From positions 1,674,001-1,738,000 of the forward strand of contig NZ_CP059472.1 of NCBI RefSeq assembly GCF_014041915.1: 64,000 nucleotides of DNA, written 5' to 3'. The first letter of the stretch is position 1; each line of letters opens with the position of its first letter. The translations under genes were made by a program, and so were the position numbers. The notes beneath the pieces are model-generated. The model did no database searches. It had not been told where the DNA came from and saw nothing but the letters and a program-made list of their open reading frames with translations. Below are positions 1 through 8,538 of the stretch, one piece after another. The DNA comes from Marnyiella aurantia (GTDB taxonomy: Bacteria; Bacteroidota; Bacteroidia; Flavobacteriales; Weeksellaceae).

Positions 1-164
1 TCGGTCTTGCCTTCGACGGTAACTCTGAAGCTCTTTCCGGAGACATCGTGTTCGAGGAAGACTGGCAGAAAACAATCAACGTAGATTCACGTTTTGTACT
101 TTGGGTTATTGACAAGCTTTATGGAGCTGGTCACCTTCTGGACGAAATGACAATTGTAAAGTAA
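1..164 (+). CDS. S46 family dipeptidyl-peptidase, C-terminal end (5' part outside window)
   Basis: Only the last 53 codons are present, ending at a TAA. The visible residues (AFDGNSEALSGDIVFE, then TINVDSRFVLWVIDK, then LLDEMTIVK) align almost residue for residue with the C-terminus of the complete S46 peptidase that follows 131 bases downstream, so the two are tandem paralogues. S46 enzymes are periplasmic serine dipeptidyl-peptidases (DPP7/DPP11 type) that release dipeptides from oligopeptides. The FDGN segment falls just after where the catalytic serine should be, which lies outside the window. A terminator follows, so the downstream copy probably has its own promoter. Confidence 0.9.
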   Translation, partial: GLAFDGNSEALSGDIVFEEDWQKTINVDSRFVLWVIDKLYGAGHLLDEMTIVK

Positions 165-183
165 TATATACTGATAAAACTTA

Positions 184-213
184 AAACCACTGACTATTTC
201 AGTGGTTTTTTTT
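184..213 (+). terminator. Intrinsic terminator after the first S46 gene
   Basis: A perfect 10-bp stem (184-193 with 199-208, AAACCACTGA arm) with a 5-base loop is followed by a run of T. It lies 20 bases after the stop codon of the upstream peptidase gene. Confidence 0.85.
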
Positions 214-295
214 ATTTATAACTGCTTTAATTCCAATCTAAACCTTAAATTTTTCAAAATTTTACTACTTTAGCGACGCTAAATAAATCTAACAA

Positions 296-2476
296 ATGAA
301 AAGAATATTTTTACTGTTTACATTTCTTCTGAGTTTTGTCCAAATGAAGGCGGATGAGGGAATGTGGCTGATGATGCTTATTAAAAGACTCAATGGTGTA
401 GACATGCAGAGACAGGGTTTAAAACTGACTCCGGAAGAAATCTACTCCGTTAACAATTCATCTTTAAAAGATGCCATCGTAAGTTTTGGAGGCTTCTGTA
501 CCGGCGAGATCGTTTCGGATCAGGGTCTTATCTTTACCAACCATCACTGCGGTTACGATGCCATTGCAGCGGCTTCAACTCCTGAAAAGGATTTCCTGAA
601 GAATGGATTCTGGGCTGCAAGACAAAACGACGAATTCAACGCCAAGGACTTATACGTAAGGTTCCTGGTTCGTATGGACGATGCCACACAGCGTATTAAT
701 TCCAAACTGAACAACGGTATGACTGCCGAGCAGCGCAAAGCAGTTATTGATGCTGAATACAAAGCTATACAGCAGGAAAATTCTGAGAACGGTAAGTATA
801 CCGTGGTAGTAAAGGATTTCTTTAACGGAAATGAATTTTACTATTTCGTATACCAGGATTATAAAGATGTTCGTTTAGTTGGCGCACCTCCTTCCGCACT
901 TGGAAAATTTGGTGGTGATACCGATAACTGGGAGTGGCCAAGACATACAGCAGATTTCGCCGTATTCAGAGTGTATGCGGATGCTAAAGGCGCGCCTGCC
1001 GAGTACAATCCTAAGAACGTACCCCTGAAGCCTAAACACCATCTTCCTGTTTCACTTAAAGGCGTTCAGCCAGGTGATTTTTCAATGATTGTGGGATATC
1101 CCGGCAGAACCAACCGCTATATGACTTCTTTCGGTATTGAAAAAATGATCAGAAACGACTACCCGGCATGGGTTGAAGCTTCAAATCTTGCCATGAAGGT
1201 GATGAAGAAGTATATGGACGGCAATAAGGCGACTCAGCTGGATTATGCATCTCAGTATGCCAATGTTGCCAATTACTGGAAAAACAGACAGGGAACTATC
1301 GACGCAGTAATCAAGAACTCTACGATTGCCGAAAAACAAAATGAGGAACGCAGGTTTCAGGACTGGGCTTCCATGCCGGGCAACAGCTTGTACAGCGGGC
1401 TTCTCCCAAATATTCAGGTGTATTATGACCAGATAGCCAACAGAAATGTGGAACGTATGTACAGTGGTATACTTCAGATGAATACGAAATACATTACGAT
1501 TCCTTTCCAGCTGGGTTCACTGTTTAAAGTTTACGCCGCTCAGGATATCAATAACAGGATTGCCATGAAACCTCAGTTGGAAGAAGCGATCAACGAACTC
1601 TATGCAGATTTTGATGCCGAGCTGGAAGGTGAAATGCTTAACTCACTTGTAAACCTTTATCAGACTAAAGTAAACCGTGATGTTGCTTCCCGTACTTTGA
1701 TGGCTCAGGCTTCTGAATCGCTTTCACTTCAGGCACATTCTTCGGTTTTTGCCAATAAGGCATCCGCGGTTAACTTTATGCTGAATCCGGATGCTCTTAA
1801 ACTGGATGCAGATCCGCTTTACAAACTTTCCAACGCGTATATTAATGATGTTAGAGCGCTAGGTACACGTTTCGCCAAGGTGGAAGCCAACTTTGCAAAG
1901 AATAACAGATTACTTCTGGACGGATACCGAAAGGCTTTTCCATCAAAAGTATTCTATCCGGATGCGAACGGTACGATGAGACTAACTTACGGAAAAGTAG
2001 ACCGCCTGCCACAGAGACCGGACAGAAACTATGATGGGATTACCGACAATTTCTACACCGATATGCAGGGTCTTGTAAACAAGTATAAAGAAGGTGATGA
2101 GGAATTTGACCTGCCGAAGAAAGTAATGGATATGCACGCAGTCCGCGATTATGGCATTTATGCTGATGCTGCCGGCTACCTACCTGTAAACTTTCTTACA
2201 GACCACGATATTACAGGCGGAAACTCAGGTTCACCGGTGATTGATGCCGAAGGAAACCTTATCGGGATCGCTTTTGACGGTAATTCTGAAGCTTTATCCG
2301 GAGATATTGTTTTTGAAAAGGATTCTCAAAAAACAATCAACGTAGACATCCGTTTCGTAATGTGGATTATAGACAAATATGCCGGGTCCAAAAGGCTGGT
2401 GGATGAAATGACTTTTGTTACCAACGACCATCCAAAGCCGGTAAAAGGCAGCGAGCTTAAGACAAAGAAAAAATAA
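296..2476 (+). CDS. S46 family serine dipeptidyl-peptidase (DPP7-like)
   Basis: Secreted dipeptidyl-peptidase of 726 residues, the usual length for S46. Residues 1-19 form a signal peptide (MKRIFLLFTF..., cleavage expected after KADE or just before). The chymotrypsin-like triad can be read as His84 in TNHHCGYDAI, Asp220 in PRHTADF and Ser644 in GGNSGSPV. These enzymes cut dipeptides from peptide N-termini in the periplasm and feed amino-acid metabolism in asaccharolytic Bacteroidota. Eighteen residues after the serine the sequence reads FDGN. DPP11 enzymes (Asp/Glu-specific) have Arg at this position, so the Gly here points to DPP7-type specificity for hydrophobic or broad P1. The basic KTKKK tail is unusual but short. 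It is the second copy of a tandem pair. The start has an AT-rich leader and no clear Shine-Dalgarno. Confidence 0.93.
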   Translation: MKRIFLLFTFLLSFVQMKADEGMWLMMLIKRLNGVDMQRQGLKLTPEEIYSVNNSSLKDAIVSFGGFCTGEIVSDQGLIFTNHHCGYDAIAAASTPEKDFLKNGFWAARQNDEFNAKDLYVRFLVRMDDATQRINSKLNNGMTAEQRKAVIDAEYKAIQQENSENGKYTVVVKDFFNGNEFYYFVYQDYKDVRLVGAPPSALGKFGGDTDNWEWPRHTADFAVFRVYADAKGAPAEYNPKNVPLKPKHHLPVSLKGVQPGDFSMIVGYPGRTNRYMTSFGIEKMIRNDYPAWVEASNLAMKVMKKYMDGNKATQLDYASQYANVANYWKNRQGTIDAVIKNSTIAEKQNEERRFQDWASMPGNSLYSGLLPNIQVYYDQIANRNVERMYSGILQMNTKYITIPFQLGSLFKVYAAQDINNRIAMKPQLEEAINELYADFDAELEGEMLNSLVNLYQTKVNRDVASRTLMAQASESLSLQAHSSVFANKASAVNFMLNPDALKLDADPLYKLSNAYINDVRALGTRFAKVEANFAKNNRLLLDGYRKAFPSKVFYPDANGTMRLTYGKVDRLPQRPDRNYDGITDNFYTDMQGLVNKYKEGDEEFDLPKKVMDMHAVRDYGIYADAAGYLPVNFLTDHDITGGNSGSPVIDAEGNLIGIAFDGNSEALSGDIVFEKDSQKTINVDIRFVMWIIDKYAGSKRLVDEMTFVTNDHPKPVKGSELKTKKK

Positions 2477-2513
2477 GGAACCTTATCGAATTAAGGTTAA
2501 CTGAATTATTTAC

Positions 2514-2543
2514 AAGGCTTCCCGAACTCGGGAGGCCTTTTTT
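2514..2543 (+). terminator. Intrinsic terminator after the S46 peptidase
   Basis: An 11-12 bp stem (2514-2524 with 2529-2539, one G-T wobble, CCCG/CGGG core) with an AACT loop is followed by TTTTTT. The T-run ends in TTTTTTG, and a weak −7-like TATATTG lies 18 bases later, ahead of the acetyltransferase gene. Confidence 0.85.
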
Positions 2544-2616
2544 GTACGCATTTAATTACCTTTATATTGTAGAAATACAGTCATCTGAATGCAGTCTCCT
2601 TAAACCCAAAAAAGCA

Positions 2617-3153
2617 ATGAAATATCAAACTTTTGAAACAGAACGGTTATTTCTTCGTCCAACAAATGAAGAAGATGCTGCATTAACACACCGGTTGTAT
2701 AATACACAGGAGTTTCTTCAGTTTGTGGGAGACAGGAACCTGCACACTGAAGAAGATGCGCTGGAATATCTGAGAAACAGAGCATTCCCTCAGATTGAAC
2801 AGCGTGGATATGGTAATTATACCGTTATTCTGAAGGATGGCGGGGAGAAGGTAGGCAGCTGCGGCCTATATCACAGGGAAGGAGTAACTGGAGTTGATAT
2901 TGGCTTCGCTTATCTGCCAGAATTTTATGGACGGGGTTATGGATACGAGGCGGCTAAGGCGATATTGGATGCCGGCTTTATAGATTTTGGGCTGGAGGAA
3001 ATTTCAGCACTTACAGTTCAGGAAAATATTTCATCCAGAAAACTGATTGAAAAACTGGGACTCAGCTTTCGAAAGAAAGTGTTTATCCCCAATGATCCAG
3101 AAGAATTGCTTTTCTACCTGATTACAAAGAAGGAATGGCTGAGCAGTACTTAA
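2617..3153 (+). CDS. GNAT family N-acetyltransferase (RimJ/RimL-like)
   Basis: A 178-residue acetyltransferase of the GNAT fold. The N-terminus TERLFLRPTNEEDA is typical of the RimJ/RimL-like branch. The acetyl-CoA pyrophosphate loop is visible as YGRGYGYEAAKAIL, and NISSRKLIEKLGL is the usual C-terminal motif. The substrate (protein N-terminus, antibiotic or small amine) cannot be told from sequence. I chose ATG 2617 because the longer open frame begins at a TTG inside the preceding terminator, and the family fold starts with this Met. The 3' end overlaps the convergent DUF5362 gene by 4 bases. Confidence 0.85.
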   Translation: MKYQTFETERLFLRPTNEEDAALTHRLYNTQEFLQFVGDRNLHTEEDALEYLRNRAFPQIEQRGYGNYTVILKDGGEKVGSCGLYHREGVTGVDIGFAYLPEFYGRGYGYEAAKAILDAGFIDFGLEEISALTVQENISSRKLIEKLGLSFRKKVFIPNDPEELLFYLITKKEWLSST

Positions 3154-3596
3154 AATATACTGGCAAAACTTCCCACTGCAACAGCGGCCATTGCAAGGAT
3201 ATAGACGGCAAGCATTATAATAATGATAATTCCCACAAATCTGTAATGCGACCTTAGGTAGCCAAAACAGTCTTCCAGTGCAATAGTATCATCTGTGGCA
3301 ATTGCTCGTTTGGCCCGCCCTGAAAAGAGAAAGAGGTAGTAAAGCGGAAAAAAGTAGAATAAGGCCAGCAATCCGTATATAAGCATAATTACCGTACCTT
3401 CGAACGGGCCCATCGATAACCCCGAAATGGCACCGAACAGAAGTGCTGAAAGTACAACCAAAGCCTGCAGGGCTACAAGGACCAGTCCCAGTACCGAGAG
3501 AAATCGGGCCCAGCCGGCAGCCTCACTCAAAAACCGCTTCGCCTGGCCGCTTACTCTTAGTTCGCCCGGATGGTCAAATGCCGATTTTAGTTCCAT
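3150..3596 (-). CDS. DUF5362-like membrane protein
   Basis: A 148-residue integral membrane protein of unknown function. A short soluble N-terminus (LRVSGQAKRFLSEAAGWARFLSVLGLV) leads into hydrophobic segments at roughly 32-60, 66-90 and 120-145, giving three or four helices. The pattern of residues before the first helix resembles the DUF5362 family of Bacteroidota, judged by eye. Start taken at the ATG (3596); an upstream in-frame start would add 19 residues that do not fit the family. It lies 66 bases after another small membrane protein gene and probably shares a transcript with it and yifB. Confidence 0.7.
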   Translation of the reverse strand: MELKSAFDHPGELRVSGQAKRFLSEAAGWARFLSVLGLVLVALQALVVLSALLFGAISGLSMGPFEGTVIMLIYGLLALFYFFPLYYLFLFSGRAKRAIATDDTIALEDCFGYLRSHYRFVGIIIIIMLAVYILAMAAVAVGSFASIF

Positions 3597-3662
3597 AGTT
3601 TGTTTTTTGCTAATATAGGTTGCTTTTAGCGATATCAAGAGATTAAGATACATGTTATGTTC

Positions 3663-3953
3663 TTATTTTAATGCCTGTCTGTTTAGGAAATATTCATTTC
3701 TGGATACAAAAGTTGCCACAGTAAGAAAAACAATAATGTTGGTGAGCAGATGATCATTTGAGAACTGATTATGACCAGGTCGTTCATTCAGCATAAACTG
3801 AAAGTTGCTGAATTCAACCGAAATAATTTTTACTCCGGAATTTAGTATGTCCCCAAGCCGAAACATAAATACGCCAAGATTTATGACAAAAAGGATGAGA
3901 AGAGTGTAAAGGAAAGACTTTACAATGACTTCAATAATCTGTTTCACTTCCAT
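3663..3953 (-). CDS. Small two-helix membrane protein, paralogue of the protein at 20035-20316
   Basis: A 96-residue protein that I cannot assign to a named family. It has two predicted membrane helices (about 10-30 and 70-85) around a polar loop of some 40 residues. It shares a clear pattern with the 93-residue protein encoded at 20035-20316: FVIN near the end of helix 1, then an aromatic NFxFxxN segment, then NQFS followed by LLxN at the start of helix 2. It lies 42 bases downstream of yifB on the same strand and 66 bases upstream of the DUF5362-like gene, so a three-gene operon is likely. No catalytic motif is visible. Confidence 0.8.
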   Translation of the reverse strand: MEVKQIIEVIVKSFLYTLLILFVINLGVFMFRLGDILNSGVKIISVEFSNFQFMLNERPGHNQFSNDHLLTNIIVFLTVATFVSRNEYFLNRQALK

Positions 3954-3995
3954 TTTATGTGTATTTAAAGTTTGAAAATGTGTTTTTTTGAAGGA

Positions 3996-5531
3996 TTATA
4001 TGTTCCAGAACTCACGGTCCAGACTTCGGTACTGTATTGCTTCTGCTATATGGTCGCTTCGTATTTCGGATGTCCCTTCCAAATCAGCAATGGTCCTGGC
4101 TACCTTTAGGATGCGGTCATACGCACGTGCTGAAAGGCTCAGTTTGTCCATCGCGGTTTTAATTAGGTTTCTGGAAACCTCGTCCAGTTCACAGAACCGC
4201 TCAATTTCTTTCGGGCCCATCTGTGCATTATAACTTATTTCCAAATCCTGATAACGTTCGTTCTGCGCCTCACGTGCTTTCATAACCCGTTCCCTGATTG
4301 CGAGGCTGTCTTCACCCTTGCGGCGGTCGGCTAACTGCTCAAATTCCACTTTCTGTACCTCCACATGGATATCAATCCTGTCCAGTAATGGGCCCGAAAG
4401 TCGGTTCATATAACGCTGCATTTCAAATGAGGTTGATGTATTGTTGGGGTCATCCGGGAAATAGCCGCTGGGACTTGGGTTCATACTTGCAACAAGCATA
4501 AAACTGGCCGGATAGTTTACCGTAAACTTTGCGCGCGAAATCGTTACCACCCGGTCTTCCAGCGGCTGGCGCATGACCTCCAATACCGTTCGTTTGAATT
4601 CCGGCATCTCATCCAGGAACAGGACCCCGTTATGAGCCAGGGAAATTTCGCCGGGTTGTGGGTAACTGCCACCACCCACGAGTGCAACATCTGATATCGT
4701 ATGATGCGGACTGCGGAAGGGCCTGACGGTCATAAGAGAAGTTTCAGAACCAATCTTTCCGGCAACCGAATGAATTTTAGTCGTTTCCAGGGCTTCTTTT
4801 AAGGTAAATGGCGGCAGGATACTGGGAACACGTTTCGCCAGCATGGTTTTCCCGCTGCCGGGTGGCCCGATGAGGATAATGTTGTGACCTCCCGCCGCTG
4901 CCACTTCCATGGCCCTTTTGGCGGTTTCCTGACCTTTTACCTCAGAAAAATCAAATGGGAAATAATTGATTTTGTCCTGAAACTCTTTTCTTGTATCAAT
5001 CACGGTCCTTTCCAAAGGGAGACCTTTGTTGAAGAAGTTAATGACCTCGCTGATGTTCTCTACACCGTAAACTTCAAGATTACTCACGATGGCAGCTTCA
5101 CGTGTATTTTGTTTAGGCAAAATAAAACCTTTAAATCCTTCTTCGCGTGCCTTAATCGCGATAGGAAGTACTCCTTTTATAGGCTGCAGACCACCATCCA
5201 GTGACAGTTCGCCCATTATGATATAGTCGGCGATGTTGTCAGAAACTATTTGGTCCGATGAAGCCAGAATCCCAATGGCGATGCTCAGGTCATAGGCAGA
5301 TCCCTCCTTTCTAAGATCGGCGGGAGCCATATTAATAGTGATTTTCTTCCCCGGAACTTTGTATCCCACATTTTTCAGGGCGGCCGAAATCCTGTAGCTG
5401 CTCTCCTTAATTGCGTTGTCGGGAAGGCCCACCAAGTGATAGCCTACACCAGGCGTATCCACGCTCACCTCTATTGTAATCGTCTGTGCAGTTACTCCGT
5501 AAATGGCACTTCCATAGATTTTTACAAGCAT
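3996..5531 (-). CDS. yifB: YifB/ComM family Mg-chelatase-like AAA+ ATPase
   Basis: A 511-residue AAA+ ATPase of the YifB/ComM family; the proteobacterial homologue ComM acts as a branch-migration helicase during natural transformation. The order is an N-terminal Lon-like ChlI domain (about 1-170), Walker A GPPGSGKT at 222-229, Walker B LFLDEMPEF near 300, and a C-terminal Mg-chelatase lid domain (LDRIDIHVEV near 385). Length and domain order are normal. A dprA gene, also for natural transformation, is present at 22416-23525, so the two may work in the same DNA-uptake pathway (inference). An imperfect −7-like box, TAAATTTA, lies at 5550-5557 upstream. Confidence 0.95.
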   Translation of the reverse strand: MLVKIYGSAIYGVTAQTITIEVSVDTPGVGYHLVGLPDNAIKESSYRISAALKNVGYKVPGKKITINMAPADLRKEGSAYDLSIAIGILASSDQIVSDNIADYIIMGELSLDGGLQPIKGVLPIAIKAREEGFKGFILPKQNTREAAIVSNLEVYGVENISEVINFFNKGLPLERTVIDTRKEFQDKINYFPFDFSEVKGQETAKRAMEVAAAGGHNIILIGPPGSGKTMLAKRVPSILPPFTLKEALETTKIHSVAGKIGSETSLMTVRPFRSPHHTISDVALVGGGSYPQPGEISLAHNGVLFLDEMPEFKRTVLEVMRQPLEDRVVTISRAKFTVNYPASFMLVASMNPSPSGYFPDDPNNTSTSFEMQRYMNRLSGPLLDRIDIHVEVQKVEFEQLADRRKGEDSLAIRERVMKAREAQNERYQDLEISYNAQMGPKEIERFCELDEVSRNLIKTAMDKLSLSARAYDRILKVARTIADLEGTSEIRSDHIAEAIQYRSLDREFWNI

Positions 5532-5693
5532 ACTTACGCATTTTATAAGTAAATTTAATCATAATTGCTTATTGATAATTAAGTGTTTTCACCCTTTTTT
5601 TCTTTACTTTAATGACAAATTTCCGAACAGGAAAAGTTGACCAAACAATTGTGGCATTCCTTAAATTCAGGAAATGACGAAAATTTTTTATAA

Positions 5694-6392
5694 ATGATAC
5701 AGCACATACCGATTGAAAAAATCCTCTTCCTGGACATTGAAACCGTGCCGAATGCTTCAGCCTGGGACGATTTGCCGGAAAGTGAAAAGAAACTTTGGGA
5801 CAAAAAAACGTTCCATCAGCGTAAGAATGAAATCACAGCTGAGGATTTCTACATGGAAAGAGCCGGCGTAATGGCTGAATTCGGAAAGATTATCTGCATC
5901 TCGGTCGGGATGGTTGAAAAGAACGGAAAGCTTTTGATTAGAAGTTTTGCAAGTGATGTGGAGAAAAATATACTGGAAGAATTCGGTGAGATATTTAACA
6001 GGCCCAAACTGCGCGATGTAATCCTCTGTGCACACAACGGTAAGGAATTCGACTTTCCGTGGATCGCCCGGCGCTTCCTTATCAATGGTATGGAACCACC
6101 GAAACCTTTTCAGATGTTTGGCAAAAAACCCTGGGAAATTCCGCACCTGGACACTATGGAGCTTTGGAAATTCGGCGATTATAAATCCTACGTTTCTCTG
6201 GAACTGCTGGCAAACGTATTCGGAATCCCTACTCCTAAAGATGATATAGACGGCTCAATGGTTTCGTCAATTTATCATATCGAAAAAGACTTATTTAGAA
6301 TAGTTCAATATTGTGAGAAAGATGTGTTAACTTTGGCAAATGTTTTCCGTCGCATGCGTCAGGAAGATTTGCTAATCAGAAGTGAGACTTAA
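5694..6392 (+). CDS. PolB-type 3'-5' exonuclease-like protein
   Basis: A 232-residue stand-alone DEDD exonuclease related to the proofreading domain of DNA polymerase B (PF10108-like). The acidic motifs are visible in order: DIET in ILFLDIETVPN (Exo I), NGKEFDFPWIARR (Exo II), and YCEKDVLTLANVF (Exo III, with Tyr before and Asp inside). All catalytic acids appear present, so it is probably active on DNA or RNA ends; its physiological role is not known. The MIP18/DUF59 gene starts 3 bases after its stop, so the two are almost certainly co-transcribed. Confidence 0.88.
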   Translation: MIQHIPIEKILFLDIETVPNASAWDDLPESEKKLWDKKTFHQRKNEITAEDFYMERAGVMAEFGKIICISVGMVEKNGKLLIRSFASDVEKNILEEFGEIFNRPKLRDVILCAHNGKEFDFPWIARRFLINGMEPPKPFQMFGKKPWEIPHLDTMELWKFGDYKSYVSLELLANVFGIPTPKDDIDGSMVSSIYHIEKDLFRIVQYCEKDVLTLANVFRRMRQEDLLIRSET

Positions 6393-6395
6393 AAA

Positions 6396-6722
6396 ATGAA
6401 TTTAACAGACGATCAGATTGCCGATATTGGCGAGAATATCATAAAAAACCTCAAGACCGTATACGATCCTGAAATCCCGGTAGACATATATGAACTCGGC
6501 CTTATTTACGATGTTCAGATTTCAGAAGAGGCAGATGTAAAGGTCATTATGACCCTTACGACTCCCAATTGTCCGGTAGCCGAAAGCCTTCCGGCCGAAG
6601 TACGCGAAAAAGTTTCAGAGGTGGAAGGAGTGAAAAGTGTGGATCTGGAACTTACCTTTGAACCGTCCTGGAACAAGGACATGATGAGCGAGGAAGCCCG
6701 GTTCGAACTGGGTATGTTTTAG
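6396..6722 (+). CDS. MIP18/DUF59 family iron-sulfur assembly protein (SufT/PaaD-like)
   Basis: A 108-residue protein of the MIP18 (DUF59) family, whose members help deliver or mature Fe-S clusters. The signature DPEIPVDIYELGLIYDV is near residue 23 and the conserved cysteine sits in TTPNCPVAESLP. Length is that of the single-domain SufT-like proteins common in Bacteroidota. It sits 3 bases behind the exonuclease gene and is far (about 23 kb) from the sufABCD operon in this window; a role with that machinery is an inference from the family. It converges with the OsmC gene, 5 bases apart. Confidence 0.9.
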   Translation: MNLTDDQIADIGENIIKNLKTVYDPEIPVDIYELGLIYDVQISEEADVKVIMTLTTPNCPVAESLPAEVREKVSEVEGVKSVDLELTFEPSWNKDMMSEEARFELGMF

Positions 6723-6727
6723 AAAAA

Positions 6728-7129
6728 CTACCCGAAGTGAAAGCGAACTGTCTTCTTTAATTCCGGGTGCAGCGAAAGTGCTACCGGACAGGTCATTGCC
6801 GTTTTTTCAATAAACTGCTTCTGCTCATCGGTATGTCCGGTGGCAAAATAGAGGTCACATACGATCTCGCCAATTTTACGTGGCGCTGCGGTCATAACTT
6901 TATGGACTTCCGCATAGGCATCCTCCATATTAATCCCTTTGTTTTTCCCGAGTATAGCAACCGTGGTCAGCATGCACTGCGCCAGAGAAGCTGCACAAAG
7001 ATCTGTGGGTGAAAATGCTTCACCCTTGCCCTGATTATCTGTTGGAGCATCGGTCACAATTACGGAGCCCGACTGTAAATGTTCAGATTCGCAGCGGAAT
7101 TCGCCGATGTATTTTATTTTTGATGTCAT
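6728..7129 (-). CDS. OsmC family protein
   Basis: A 133-residue OsmC-fold protein, likely a thiol peroxidase for organic hydroperoxides. The two redox cysteines typical of the fold are present in LAQCMLTTVAI (on the long helix) and in TAMTCPVALSLHPE. The motif GEAFSPTDLCAASLA is the usual lead into the first cysteine. Cytoplasmic, with no signal peptide. It could act in detoxification of lipid peroxides, but substrate and reductant are not shown by sequence. It is monocistronic as far as can be seen. Confidence 0.9.
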   Translation of the reverse strand: MTSKIKYIGEFRCESEHLQSGSVIVTDAPTDNQGKGEAFSPTDLCAASLAQCMLTTVAILGKNKGINMEDAYAEVHKVMTAAPRKIGEIVCDLYFATGHTDEQKQFIEKTAMTCPVALSLHPELKKTVRFHFG

Positions 7130-7198
7130 TTATTCGGAATATATAAAGGTTTGCATTAGAGAAAAACTGCAGAGATTTAAATGGTGGTCTGAATTTCA

Positions 7199-8047
7199 TT
7201 AGAACTGAAATACATCCTTCGCTTTATTGTATGCGCTTTCGAAGTGAAGCAGATTAAGTGAATGACTTAATTTTTCCACCGCCATGAAGTTAATAATCTG
7301 CTCGGTGGGCATATTTCCCACAAGATCGTCGTTTGCCATCGGACATCCCCCAATACCTTTAATCGCTGAGTCGAAACGGCGACAACCGTTATCATAGGCA
7401 GCCTTCAGTTTTTTATAGGAATCTTCATATCTGTTATGAAAGTGAGCGCCAAAATCAACATCAGCATACCCTGACGGAATTTTGCTGAACAGAAGTTCGA
7501 TGTCCTCAAGTGATCCTGTTCCTGTTGTATCGGATAAAAGGATGTTCCGGACACCCATCTCCGCGAAACGGCTCGCCCAGTGATCTACTTCTTCCCAGCT
7601 CCACTGGTCACCGTAAGGATTTCCGAAAGCCATTGAGAAATAGACATTCAGTTCCTTTTTTTCATTTTTGGCAAGATTCAGGATTTCTGTAATCTGTAGG
7701 AAAGCCTCCTCTCTGTCCTTGTTCGTGTTGCGCTGCTGGAATGTTTCAGAAATGGAAAACGGAAAACCCAGGATATCTACATTTGTATGTGTAAGTGCCT
7801 TTTCTGCCCCGCGCACATTGGCCACGATCACCGAGAGTTTAGTATTGGAGTTACTTTTGTCAATATTCGCCAAAACATCACTGGTATCTGCCATCTGAGG
7901 TATGGATTTAGGCGAAACAAAACTGCCGCAATCCAGCACATCAAATCCTACGGACATCAGCGCATTTATATAGTCGATTTTTTGAGCGGTCGGAATAAAA
8001 TCCTTCCAACCCTGCATTGCATCACGTGGACATTCGGTGAGAAACAT
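7199..8047 (-). CDS. Hydroxymethylglutaryl-CoA lyase
   Basis: A 282-residue TIM-barrel lyase that splits HMG-CoA into acetyl-CoA and acetoacetate in leucine degradation. Visible motifs are the start TECPRDAMQGW (Asp-Arg metal/base site), GSFVSPKSIPQMADT, HFHNR (metal-binding histidines) and the signature GIGGCPMANDDLVGNMPTE with the catalytic cysteine loop. Length is normal for the bacterial enzyme. A perfect −7 box lies just upstream at 8068-8075. Other members of the HMGL-like family (homocitrate or isopropylmalate synthases) are longer, so they are unlikely. Confidence 0.95.
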   Translation of the reverse strand: MFLTECPRDAMQGWKDFIPTAQKIDYINALMSVGFDVLDCGSFVSPKSIPQMADTSDVLANIDKSNSNTKLSVIVANVRGAEKALTHTNVDILGFPFSISETFQQRNTNKDREEAFLQITEILNLAKNEKKELNVYFSMAFGNPYGDQWSWEEVDHWASRFAEMGVRNILLSDTTGTGSLEDIELLFSKIPSGYADVDFGAHFHNRYEDSYKKLKAAYDNGCRRFDSAIKGIGGCPMANDDLVGNMPTEQIINFMAVEKLSHSLNLLHFESAYNKAKDVFQF

Positions 8048-8067
8048 TGATAAAGTTTAGGTGATTT

Positions 8068-8075
8068 CAAAGATA
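8068..8075 (-). promoter_or_regulatory. Candidate −7 box for the HMG-CoA lyase gene
   Basis: TATCTTTG on the minus strand matches the Bacteroidota −7 consensus TAnnTTTG exactly. It lies 20 bases before the ATG; no TTG at the expected −33 distance was found. Confidence 0.5.
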
Positions 8076-8147
8076 ACCAATTTACAGGGAATGGAAAATC
8101 CCGCAAAAGATACCAGACATGACCGTAATTAGAATGTGCGCGCGAAA

Positions 8148-8381
8148 TTATTGAATCATTACTATATTCGGAATCACCAGGGCTCCGATTACGCCCAATC
8201 CAATTACAAATACGAAATAAGTTAGAGCCGTTTTATTTCTGTAATTTTTAACTAAGAACAGGATTAATGCTGCTAAAATTAATGCTGATTTAAAATATAA
8301 GTTGTCAACAAACATTGCCATTCCCGCCAAGATTATTATTAGCAACCTCATAACCCGGGATTTATCAAAAACTGGTTTCAT
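8148..8381 (-). CDS. Small hydrophobic membrane protein, unknown
   Basis: A 77-residue protein with three hydrophobic stretches (about 11-27, 31-44 and 53-76) separated by short basic or polar turns (YRNKT). I do not recognise a family. It has its own perfect −7 box at 8388-8395 and is divergent from pepT, which supports it being a real gene rather than a chance frame. No catalytic residues are apparent. Confidence 0.65.
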   Translation of the reverse strand: MKPVFDKSRVMRLLIIILAGMAMFVDNLYFKSALILAALILFLVKNYRNKTALTYFVFVIGLGVIGALVIPNIVMIQ

Positions 8382-8387
8382 ATCTTA

Positions 8388-8395
8388 CAAAGATA
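8388..8395 (-). promoter_or_regulatory. Candidate −7 box for the small membrane protein gene
   Basis: TATCTTTG on the minus strand (CAAAGATA on plus) fits TAnnTTTG exactly, 6 bases before the start codon. A transcript from it would be nearly leaderless. Confidence 0.4.
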
Positions 8396-8507
8396 ACAAT
8401 CTTGTTCATCCGCCAGTGAGCTGGATGGCACATAAAAATCATTATGCGGCCGGTAATCAGTTCATTCCGGTGCGGGCATGGCTGCAGTCCCGTAAAACAT
8501 AATTTCT

Positions 8508-8515
8508 TAACTTTG
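8508..8515 (+). promoter_or_regulatory. Candidate −7 box for pepT
   Basis: TAACTTTG is an exact TAnnTTTG match 23 bases before the pepT ATG. The −33 region has no clear TTG. Confidence 0.55.
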
Positions 8516-8538
8516 CTATACATAAAACCAAGAGAGAC

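Noticed and set aside
296-2476. Assignment as DPP11 (acidic-specific)
   Set aside because: The position after the catalytic serine that carries Arg in DPP11 is Gly here (FDGN), so DPP7-like is the better call.
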